This document shows positions 5,024 through 10,622 of a stretch of 10,622 nucleotides of DNA, piece after piece. Each line of letters starts with the position of its first letter. Position 1 is the first letter of the stretch. Position numbers and translations under genes: made by a program. Source of the DNA: Prolixibacteraceae bacterium. GTDB lineage: Bacteria > Bacteroidota > Bacteroidia > Bacteroidales > Prolixibacteraceae. Location: positions 1 to 10,622 of the forward strand of contig DAIDJX010000101.1 in assembly GCA_027451165.1 (NCBI GenBank). The letters are read 5' to 3'. The notes below the pieces were generated by a model that worked only from the letters and a program-made list of their open reading frames with translations, searched no databases and was not told where the DNA came from.

Positions 5024-7987
5024 ATGTCCGATATATCCAACTCCAGTTTCAACTTTAATATCCGCCAGGTTTACCATGGTTTCCGGCTGATCGAAAAACA
5101 CTTTGTGCAGGAGGTGAATGCCGATTGCCTCTATTTCGAGCATGAAAAAAGCGGGGCCAGGCTGCTGAAAATTGCCGCAGATGATCCCAACAAACTCTTC
5201 AACATCGCGTTCAAAACCATTCCTGAAAATGACAACGGCGCCCCTCATATCCTGGAACATTCGGTATTGAACGGTTCCCGGAGTTTCCCGGTGAAAAGCC
5301 CCTTCGACATCCTGCTGAAAGGGTCGCTGAACACTTTCCTGAATGCCATGACCTCCGCCGATTTTACCACTTACCCGGTGGCAAGCATGAATACCACCGA
5401 CTACTTCAACCTGATGCATGTATACCTCGATGCTGTTTTTAACCCGTTAATGCTGACCGACCCGCGCATTCTGAAACAGGAAGGCTGGCATTACGACCTT
5501 CAGGACAAAGAAGCTCCGGTAACCTACAAGGGGGTGGTTTACAACGAAATGAAGGGGGCATTTTCTGATCCCATGACGGAATTGTATTATCATATCGGTA
5601 AAAACCTCTTTCCGGATAATGCTTATGGCCTTGAATCAGGAGGCCTTCCACGGGCTATTCCCAGTCTTACACAGGAAGAATTCACCGGTTTCCACCGGAA
5701 GTATTACCACCCTTCCAACAGCTATATCCTTTTGTATGGCGATGCCGATCTGGCCAGGGAGCTGACTTTTATTGACGAAAAATATCTTTCCGGTTATGAA
5801 AAGTCAGATGAAATTCATGACATCCCCCTCCAGCAGGCCTTCCGGGAAATGAAGACAACCGTTGCATCCTATGCCGTTCCGGAAGAGAGCCCGGTGAAGG
5901 ACAATACTTACCTGAGCCTCAGCTTTGTCACCAACGACAATACCGATCGCACCACCACCATGGCTTTGAACCTGATCGTCAATGCCCTGGTGAACCATGA
6001 ATCAGCGCCTGTCAGGCTGGCATTGGAAGAAGCAGGAATCGGCAAGGAGGTGATGGGCTGGTTCCCGGAATCCCGACAGAATATTTTTACCATTGTCGCT
6101 CAGAATGCCAACCGGGAAGAGGCTGACCGTTTCCGGGAAGTTGTTATAGCAACCATCAGGGAAACCGTAACAAAGGGTTTTGATCCCGAAGCGGTGGAAG
6201 GCATTCTCAACCGGACTGAATTTGTGCTGAAAGAAGGCGATTATTCGCAAAAGGGATTGATTTACCTGTTCCGCAATCAGCAGCCCTGGATTTATTCCGG
6301 GGATCCTTTCCTGGGCCTGGGATTTGAAAAATCACTGAAAGAAATCAGGGAAGGATTAAATAACAGGTTGTTGGAAACACTCACTGAAAAATTCCTGCTC
6401 AACAATCCTCATTCCTTACTGCTTACCCTTCACCCGGAACCTGGACTTCAGACCCAGAGGGACAGGCAAACTGCAGAAGAGCTGGCTGACTTTAAGGCAT
6501 CACTGTCAGAAAAGGAAATAATATCCCTTGTGGAGGAAACCAGAAACCTGCAGCTTTTTCAGCAAAAAGAAGATACACCTGAGGCAGTGGCTACTATCCC
6601 GATGTTGACCTTGTCGGATATTCCGGCAGAACAGGAGTTTTATGCAGTCCGGGAATCGGAGGCTTCCGGAGTACCGGTCCTTTTTCACCCGCAGTTCACC
6701 AACGGTATTGTTTATACCAACTGGTACTTTGACCTGAGGAAAATCCCGCAGGAGCACATTCCTTACGCTTCTGTGCTGGCTAACCTTCTGGGTAAAATGT
6801 CGACAGAAAACTTCAACTTCGGAGCCCTTGATAATCAGCTTAATATCCATACAGGTGGCTTTAGCGCTGAAATTCATAATTTTCTGGTGAACCGCAACGA
6901 CAGCGAGATGATGCCCAAATTCACGGTTACTTCAAGGTCTACCCTCGGAAAGACCGGTCACATGACCCGGCTGCTTGCTGAAATCCTCCTGAACTCCTTG
7001 TGGGATGATGCAGTCAGGCTGAAATCGCTGTTGACAAGGCTGCATTCCAATATGGAGGCAGATATCAAACAAAACGGACTGAATTACGCCAGGATCAGGG
7101 CTACTTCTTTTATCTCCAACAGCGGATCTTTTACCGAACTGTCGGGAGGTTTGGATTACTTTCATTACCTTTCGGAACTGGTTGCCCGCTTTGATAACCA
7201 GACGGAAGAGATAATTAAACGGTTGAAAGAAATAGTCAGGCTTCTTTTTGCCTCAAATAACCTGACAATAGCCATAACCTGTTCTCCGGAAGATCTGGAG
7301 GTAGTAAAAAAGGAAATGTCAGCTGTCATTCCCGGTTTTCCTGCTCATGACAGAGAAAACCAATCCTGGACATTCCGGTTTGACAGGAAGAATGAGGCCA
7401 TCCGCACAGCTTCGGAAGTGCAATATGTAGTGAAAGGGTTTAACCTGAAGAAACTGGGATACACCTGGAATGGCCGGTTCAGTGTTCTGAACCAGATCAT
7501 CAGTACAGATTGGCTCCAGAATCAGGTCAGGGTAATGGGCGGAGCGTATGGAGGATTTGCCTCCTTCAACGCCTATGGCGCTGCGTGGCTGATGTCGTAC
7601 CGCGATCCTCACCTGCGGGAAACCCTGGAAACTTATGATAAAACCCCACTCTTCCTGGAAAACTTTGCGGCAGATGAAAAGGCAATGACCCGTTTCATCA
7701 TCGGCACCATTGCACGCATCGACCAACCCAAAACGACCTCCAATAAAGGCAGGACTGCCGTGCAATATTATTTTGAAAAAATTACTCCTGAGATGCTCCG
7801 GAAAGAAAGGGAGGAAATATTAAGCACTACTGCTGATGATATCAGGAACATGAGCAAAATGGTAGAAGATGTCCTTTCCCAAAATATTTACTGCGTATAC
7901 GGTAACGAAGACAAAATCAGGGAAAACCAGCAGTTGTTCACAGCCCTTCTATCTCTTGAAACTGAACAACAGGCAAGTGACCAGTGA
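5024..7987 (+). CDS. M16C zinc metallopeptidase, presequence protease (PreP/Cym1)-like
   Basis: The 987-residue protein is a full-length M16C peptidase; PreP/Cym1 members are usually near 1000 residues. These enzymes form a closed two-halved chamber and degrade unfolded peptides of up to about 65 residues. The inverted zinc motif HILEH is at 75-79 (zinc ligands H75 and H79, catalytic base E78), and the third ligand is E175 in VVYNEMKGAFSDP. Further PreP signatures are LNGSRSFPVKSPF, YGLESGGLPRAIPSLT, FHRKYYHPSNSY, the middle M16C-associated region (about 460-710), and the C-terminal NQVRVMGGAYGGFASFN. R836 and Y842 in that segment have the same six-residue spacing as the substrate-binding Arg and Tyr of plant PreP. 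There is no signal peptide, so it probably acts in the cytosol, clearing small peptides. The start ATG 5024 follows an A-rich leader. The last four residues (ASDQ) and the stop fall inside the first unit of a tandem repeat. Confidence 0.95.
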   Translation: MSDISNSSFNFNIRQVYHGFRLIEKHFVQEVNADCLYFEHEKSGARLLKIAADDPNKLFNIAFKTIPENDNGAPHILEHSVLNGSRSFPVKSPFDILLKGSLNTFLNAMTSADFTTYPVASMNTTDYFNLMHVYLDAVFNPLMLTDPRILKQEGWHYDLQDKEAPVTYKGVVYNEMKGAFSDPMTELYYHIGKNLFPDNAYGLESGGLPRAIPSLTQEEFTGFHRKYYHPSNSYILLYGDADLARELTFIDEKYLSGYEKSDEIHDIPLQQAFREMKTTVASYAVPEESPVKDNTYLSLSFVTNDNTDRTTTMALNLIVNALVNHESAPVRLALEEAGIGKEVMGWFPESRQNIFTIVAQNANREEADRFREVVIATIRETVTKGFDPEAVEGILNRTEFVLKEGDYSQKGLIYLFRNQQPWIYSGDPFLGLGFEKSLKEIREGLNNRLLETLTEKFLLNNPHSLLLTLHPEPGLQTQRDRQTAEELADFKASLSEKEIISLVEETRNLQLFQQKEDTPEAVATIPMLTLSDIPAEQEFYAVRESEASGVPVLFHPQFTNGIVYTNWYFDLRKIPQEHIPYASVLANLLGKMSTENFNFGALDNQLNIHTGGFSAEIHNFLVNRNDSEMMPKFTVTSRSTLGKTGHMTRLLAEILLNSLWDDAVRLKSLLTRLHSNMEADIKQNGLNYARIRATSFISNSGSFTELSGGLDYFHYLSELVARFDNQTEEIIKRLKEIVRLLFASNNLTIAITCSPEDLEVVKKEMSAVIPGFPAHDRENQSWTFRFDRKNEAIRTASEVQYVVKGFNLKKLGYTWNGRFSVLNQIISTDWLQNQVRVMGGAYGGFASFNAYGAAWLMSYRDPHLRETLETYDKTPLFLENFAADEKAMTRFIIGTIARIDQPKTTSNKGRTAVQYYFEKITPEMLRKEREEILSTTADDIRNMSKMVEDVLSQNIYCVYGNEDKIRENQQLFTALLSLETEQQASDQ

Positions 7988-8097
7988 CGCCACAGGCAAA
8001 TAACCAGTGACGCCACAGGCAAATGACCAATGACGCCGCAGGCAAATGACTAATGACGCCGCAGGCAAGTGACCAATGACGCCGCAGGCAAATGACC
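7970..8097. repeat. 23-bp tandem repeat, five copies plus a 13-bp partial copy, between convergent genes
   Basis: Units start at 7970, 7993, 8016, 8039 and 8062, and a partial copy spans 8085-8097. Each begins CAGGCAARTRAC and ends with TGACGCC plus A or G. Units differ at a few positions: the first two end in CCA and the others in CCG. The first unit includes the end and the TGA stop of the peptidase gene; the partial copy ends 3 bp before the symporter stop at 8101. Because 23 is not a multiple of 3, successive units shift frame, and the TGA/TAA triplets in them close all plus-strand frames. No T-run terminator is visible. There are no unique spacers, so this is not a CRISPR array. Confidence 0.93.
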
Positions 8098-8100
8098 TTT

Positions 8101-9546
8101 TCAGTCTGTTTTCTTCGGAAACAGTAAACTAAAAATGACCGCCATACAAATGGCGAGCAGGTAGCTGCCGAGCCTTTCAGAAATCCCCGTAGGTTCTGCC
8201 AGCCAGGTTTTCCAGATCACGGCCGACAGGGTTCCGGTAATCAGGGATGCATAAACTCCGGCTATGGAGAACTTTTTCCAGAAGAGCAGCAAGATGATCG
8301 CCGGACCGAAGGAAGCCCCAATCCCGCTCCACGCATAGGAAACCAGTCCGTAAACCGTATCCTCCATGGTAAGGGCCAGGATAAATGCCACCAATCCCAC
8401 CATCAGCGTCAGTAGCTTATTCAGCAGCAACATTTTCCTTTCAGAAATCGCTGTCCGCTTTACATTCAGGTAGAGATCTTCTGTCATGGAGGAAGATACC
8501 ACGATCAGTTGTGACGAAGCGGTGGACATCATCGCGGAGACGGCTCCCGAAAGGAGAATTCCGGCTAATAAGGGATTAAGCAGGGTAACTACCATAACAG
8601 GCATAATTTTCTCGGCGTCGGCAGCGATGAGGGCAGCATTTTCTCCAAGCACGCCTGCTCTGACCAGGTTATAGCCGATTATGCCGGTCAGAAACGCACC
8701 TCCGTAAGCCAGTAAGGTCCATGCAATGGCCACCACCCTGGCCTGCCGGTTTTCTATAGGATTGCGCATGGCCATCATCCGGTTGAGCAACTGGGGCTGC
8801 CCGGTATAGCCGAAAGCCCAGCTCAGTCCGTTCAAGATCAGCAGGCCACCGGTAATTTGTCCGGAGGCACCAGGAACAGACTGAGGGAAAACCGGTCCGT
8901 GGACAAGTGTCTCCGCAATACCGAGTCCCTGGGACGCAGCAATAAATAAAGCGATAACGGGTAGAGCAATGCAGGTAAAGATCATCAGCACAGCCTGGAA
9001 AACATCGGTTGCCACTACCGTAATAAATCCGCCCAGCACAGTGTACAACGTAACAATGGCTGAACCGATCACCATTCCCCAGAAAGGGTCAATTTTAAAG
9101 GTGTCATTGAAGATTTTTCCGGAACCGCTGAACTGAGCGGCGATGTATAAGATAAAGAAGAATATGATGATGAGGGAAGAAAGTGTGCCAAGCTTTCTTT
9201 CTGAACCGGGGAATGAACGGGTAAATAGTCCGGCCATGGTCAGGGCGCCGGTTTTCTCAGTTATCCGGCGCAGGGGTTCGGCCATAAAAATCCATAAAAA
9301 AAGAATACCGGCAACACAGCCCAAAGCAACCCAAACGGCTGACCACCCTTCGGAATAGGCTATGCCCGTCAGTCCAAGCAAGAGCCAGGCCGATTCACCG
9401 GTAGCCCGTTCCGAAAGAGCGAGTGAAAAACCTGATATTTTATGGTCTCCGATGATATAATCGGTTTTGTTTCCGGAACGACGGGCAGAGTAAACCACAA
9501 TGATCACCAGAGCCAGCAGGTAGGCAATAAATACAGCGATTAGCAT
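8101..9546 (-). CDS. putP: Sodium/solute symporter of the SSS family, PutP (sodium/proline)-like
   Basis: The 481-residue protein has about 12-13 hydrophobic segments and aligns along its length with the sodium/proline symporter PutP (about 500 residues), which imports proline with Na+ across the inner membrane. Shared signatures are DYIIGDHKISGFSLALS (29-45), SAWLLLGLTG (52-61), LYTVLGGFITVVATDVFQAVLMIF (167-190), SWAFGYTGQPQLLNRMMAM (242-260), LLSGAVSAMMSTASSQLIVVSSSMTEDLY (331-359), and VYGLVSYAWSGIGASFGPAI. S341 and T342 match the Na+-site Ser340/Thr341 of E. coli PutP. PutP Asp55, in the ASDMSGW segment, is Gly50 here (TGESAW), with a Glu next to it that might compensate. The subfamily and substrate are thus less certain than the fold. 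The gene is monocistronic here, converging on the peptidase gene. ATG 9546 gives the normal short N-terminus before the first membrane segment. Confidence 0.87.
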   Translation of the reverse strand: MLIAVFIAYLLALVIIVVYSARRSGNKTDYIIGDHKISGFSLALSERATGESAWLLLGLTGIAYSEGWSAVWVALGCVAGILFLWIFMAEPLRRITEKTGALTMAGLFTRSFPGSERKLGTLSSLIIIFFFILYIAAQFSGSGKIFNDTFKIDPFWGMVIGSAIVTLYTVLGGFITVVATDVFQAVLMIFTCIALPVIALFIAASQGLGIAETLVHGPVFPQSVPGASGQITGGLLILNGLSWAFGYTGQPQLLNRMMAMRNPIENRQARVVAIAWTLLAYGGAFLTGIIGYNLVRAGVLGENAALIAADAEKIMPVMVVTLLNPLLAGILLSGAVSAMMSTASSQLIVVSSSMTEDLYLNVKRTAISERKMLLLNKLLTLMVGLVAFILALTMEDTVYGLVSYAWSGIGASFGPAIILLLFWKKFSIAGVYASLITGTLSAVIWKTWLAEPTGISERLGSYLLAICMAVIFSLLFPKKTD

Positions 9547-9593
9547 GTTAGTTTAAAGTCAGGTTGTGATAAAGCTGTTTATGTTTCAGGTGT

Positions 9594-9628
9594 TAAAGAT
9601 ATAAAACGATTTCATTTTTCTCACAGAA
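9594..9628 (-). promoter_or_regulatory. Possible Bacteroidota-type promoter of the symporter gene
   Basis: On the minus strand TATCTTTA (9601-9594) resembles the -7 consensus TAnnTTTG with one mismatch. TTTCTG (9628-9623), 21 bp upstream, is a weak -33 candidate. The start codon is 48 bp downstream. No other site in the leader fits better. Confidence 0.35.
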
Positions 9629-9633
9629 AGTAT

Positions 9634-9647
9634 TACCTGCGCAGGTA
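9634..9647. repeat. 14-bp perfect palindrome
   Basis: TACCTGCGCAGGTA is fully self-complementary and lies about 90 bp upstream of the symporter start, just upstream of its tentative promoter. It could be an operator, or the outermost member of the hairpin field around the transposase. Unlike those hairpins it has no loop. Confidence 0.55.
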
Positions 9648-9694
9648 TGTCAGACATTAATTACAGGATTGATTTAAGGTACTTTTTTCAGGTA

Positions 9695-9779
9695 ACCCCT
9701 ACGGGGTATATTCTATCATCCATCTTTAAGATCCTCCGGTTGAAACCGGAGGTTATTTTAGGGGAACACCTCCGGTGTT
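9695..9779. repeat. Left copy of a three-hairpin cassette flanking the Y1 transposase
   Basis: Three stem-loops occur in order. The first is ACCCC-TAC-GGGGT (9695-9707). The second is CCTCCGGTTGAAACCGGAGG with 9-bp arms (9733-9752). The third is AACACC-TCC-GGTGTT (9765-9779). The gaps are 25 and 12 bp. The same three hairpins with the same gaps recur after the transposase at 10514-10601, and the two copies share 29 identical bases at 9729-9757 and 10551-10579. Both are in the same orientation, so they are direct repeats. Confidence 0.88.
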
Positions 9780-9835
9780 GCCAATGTATGGTTTGGATGT
9801 CAGAAATTATGATAGGAAAACCTGTGCAGATCCTA

Positions 9836-9993
9836 CGTCCCGATAGCCATCGGGATCAACCGGATGGAATCAGGTATCCCGGGCGCATTCACACCGTAGG
9901 TGTAACCGGTAAATAACCTCCGTCCCGGTAGCCAGCGGGATCAACCAGAGGGAATAGTCGTTCACACCGTAGGTGTAACCTGTAGATAACCTC
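9836..9993. repeat. Two tandem degenerate repeat units (about 85 and 73 bp), each with two hairpins
   Basis: Unit 1 spans 9836-9920 and unit 2 spans 9921-9993. Each starts CGTCCCGRTAGCCA, continues CGGGATCAACC, contains CACACCGTAGGTGTAACC, and ends in ATAACCTC. Unit 1 has a hairpin TCCCGAT-AGCC-ATCGGGA (9838-9855). The same hairpin in unit 2 (9923-9940) has a central mismatch. The ACACC-GTA-GGTGT hairpin is at 9891-9903 and again at 9964-9976. Unit 2 is shortened in the stretch between its hairpins. No convincing reading frame covers this region. Confidence 0.8.
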
Positions 9994-10009
9994 CGGTTTT
10001 AACCGGAGG
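9990..10009. repeat. 9-bp-arm hairpin, variant of the cassette's central hairpin
   Basis: CCTCCGGTT-TT-AACCGGAGG has exactly the same arms as the hairpins at 9733-9752 and 10555-10574 but a TT rather than a GA loop. It follows the tandem units directly. GTAG lies 4 bp upstream (9982-9985), a tetranucleotide that accompanies REP hairpins recognised by RAYT transposases; at four bases this may be chance. Confidence 0.75.
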
Positions 10010-10031
10010 ACGAAACCCAAAAGTCTAACCC

Positions 10032-10050
10032 GAAACCCTGTAAGGGTTTC
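10032..10050. repeat. Hairpin just upstream of the transposase start
   Basis: GAAACCCT-GTA-AGGGTTTC has 8-bp arms and ends 15 bp before the transposase ATG. It closely resembles the hairpin that begins 1 bp after the stop codon (10514-10532). In IS200 a stem-loop in front of tnpA limits expression and read-in transcription, so a similar role is possible. It could also be a transposase recognition site. Confidence 0.75.
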
Positions 10051-10065
10051 CCAATATGCCACCCA

Positions 10066-10512
10066 ATGAACAGTTATCGTCAGATCCTTTACCACATCGT
10101 CTTTTGCACCCACGACAGACACCCCGCTCTGCCCCAGCAATTCCATGAAGAACTTTATCGCTACATCTGGGGCATAGTCAAAAACCGGAACTCTGTACTA
10201 TACCGGATCAATGGCACCTGTAACCATGTCCATCTGTTGTCAGATCTCCATCCCTCTGTATGCCTGGCAGACTATATTAAGGAAATAAAAACGGCATCCA
10301 ACCTTTGGATGAAATCAACGGGGAATTTTCCCGGTTTCCATTCCTGGTCAGCCGGATATGCGGCACTAACTTATGGGTACAGAGACAAGGAAATGATTGT
10401 AAACTATATAAAGAAACAGAAGGAACATCATAAAAAAGTCACTTTTGAAGATGAGTACAGGGCTTTGCTCAAAGAACAAGGGATAGTATGGGATGAAAGG
10501 TACATTTTTTAG
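10066..10512 (+). CDS. IS200/IS605-type HUH (Y1) transposase
   Basis: The intact 148-residue protein belongs to the Y1 transposase family (PF01797), single-strand-specific nucleases that cut and rejoin DNA at hairpins near element ends. It begins with the typical first strand YHIVFCTHDRHPAL. The HUH motif is in CNHVHLL (H54 and H56), and the catalytic tyrosine is Y114 in IVNYIKKQKEHH, with Q118 four residues on, as in the Y127/Q131 pair of IS608 TnpA. LADYIKEIKTASNLW is the usual helix between them. Length is normal for IS200-type TnpA. No TnpB/IscB partner or other accessory gene is present. ATG 10066 puts the first strand at the standard place. Dense hairpins on both sides suggest either a mobile element with subterminal hairpins or a REP-associated (RAYT-like) transposase acting on dispersed palindromes. 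All expected catalytic residues are present, so it is probably active or recently so. Confidence 0.93.
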   Translation: MNSYRQILYHIVFCTHDRHPALPQQFHEELYRYIWGIVKNRNSVLYRINGTCNHVHLLSDLHPSVCLADYIKEIKTASNLWMKSTGNFPGFHSWSAGYAALTYGYRDKEMIVNYIKKQKEHHKKVTFEDEYRALLKEQGIVWDERYIF

Positions 10513-10513
10513 C

Positions 10514-10601
10514 GAAACCCCTGTGGGGTTTCTCACATTATCCATCATTCAGATCCTCCGGTTGAAACCGGAGGTTATTATTGGGAAACACCCCTGGTGT
10601 T
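10514..10601. repeat. Right copy of the three-hairpin cassette
   Basis: The hairpins are GAAACCCC-TGT-GGGGTTTC (10514-10532), CCTCCGGTTGAAACCGGAGG (10555-10574) and AACACC-CCT-GGTGTT (10587-10601). Counted from the ACCCC/GGGGT core of the first hairpin, the gaps (25 and 12 bp) equal those of the left copy, although loops and linkers have diverged. The copy begins 1 bp after the transposase stop, so the first hairpin may also serve as a transcription terminator, although no clear T-run follows. Confidence 0.88.
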
Positions 10602-10622
10602 GCAACTGGATAATATGCCTGT

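Larger units (their letters stand above)
9694..10602 (+). mobile_element. Putative IS200-like / RAYT-type element or hairpin-array locus containing the Y1 transposase
   Basis: This span covers the left cassette, the tandem units, the transposase and the right cassette. The core repeats of the two cassettes are 822 bp apart. Absence of terminal inverted repeats and presence of subterminal hairpins fit the IS200/IS605 family. The exact element ends and target site cannot be fixed from one copy, and the outer cassettes may instead be independent dispersed palindromes. Confidence 0.5.

Noticed and set aside
5024..7987. Minus-strand frames inside the peptidase gene (for example 7319-7765 and 6506-6877)
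   Set aside because: They are antisense shadows of a long, fully motif-supported coding region and show no recognisable domains.
7970..8097. Possible CRISPR array
   Set aside because: The repeats are directly contiguous with no unique spacers, the copies are degenerate, and no cas gene is near.
9694..10065. Small genes within the hairpin region (for example 9647-9916 plus, 9889-10146 minus)
   Set aside because: The translations simply read through the repeated hairpins, have no family features, and share repeat-derived peptides on both strands. They look like chance frames.

Overview
The window looks like a chromosomal segment of a Bacteroidota bacterium, most likely an uncultivated Bacteroidales-type lineage. 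The grounds are a fused SpmA-SpmB protein, a secreted DUF4251 protein, a cytosolic M16C peptidase of the PreP/Cym1 type, A-rich leaders without clear Shine-Dalgarno sites, and a short Y1 transposase surrounded by small GC-rich hairpins. Taxonomy is inferred from gene families only. I see no rRNA, tRNA or CRISPR array.

Left part (1-2776, minus strand): a two-gene unit. The upstream gene encodes a phosphotransfer enzyme of the PEP synthase / rifampicin phosphotransferase superfamily. It has an N-terminal ATP-grasp domain and a C-terminal swivelling phospho-histidine domain, and no PEP-binding barrel. It is cut by an in-frame TAA at 1391-1393; the same frame stays open on both sides and carries conserved family motifs across the break. 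Its end overlaps by 14 bp the start of a divergent PlsY-like membrane acyltransferase, which runs off the left edge. The overlap suggests coupled expression and perhaps a shared, unknown lipid- or phosphate-related role.

Middle (2931-4836): a minus-strand SpmA-SpmB fusion (two nucleoside-recognition/gate domains, multi-pass membrane protein) diverges from a plus-strand DUF4251 protein with a signal peptide. Their 163-bp shared upstream region holds an 11-bp direct repeat.

Right-middle (5024-9546): an intact 987-residue PreP-like zinc peptidase (plus) converges on a PutP-like sodium/solute symporter (minus). The convergent gap is filled by five 23-bp tandem repeats plus a partial copy, and the first copy includes the peptidase stop codon.

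Right end (9547-10622): a hairpin-rich region around an intact 148-residue IS200/IS605-type HUH (Y1) transposase. A three-hairpin cassette occurs in direct orientation on both sides, with identical internal spacing. A second repeat pair and a pair of close-fitting hairpins lie inside it. This REP/RAYT-like or IS200-like arrangement is the most unusual structure in the window. The other main oddity is the interrupted phosphotransfer gene paired with the PlsY-like gene.
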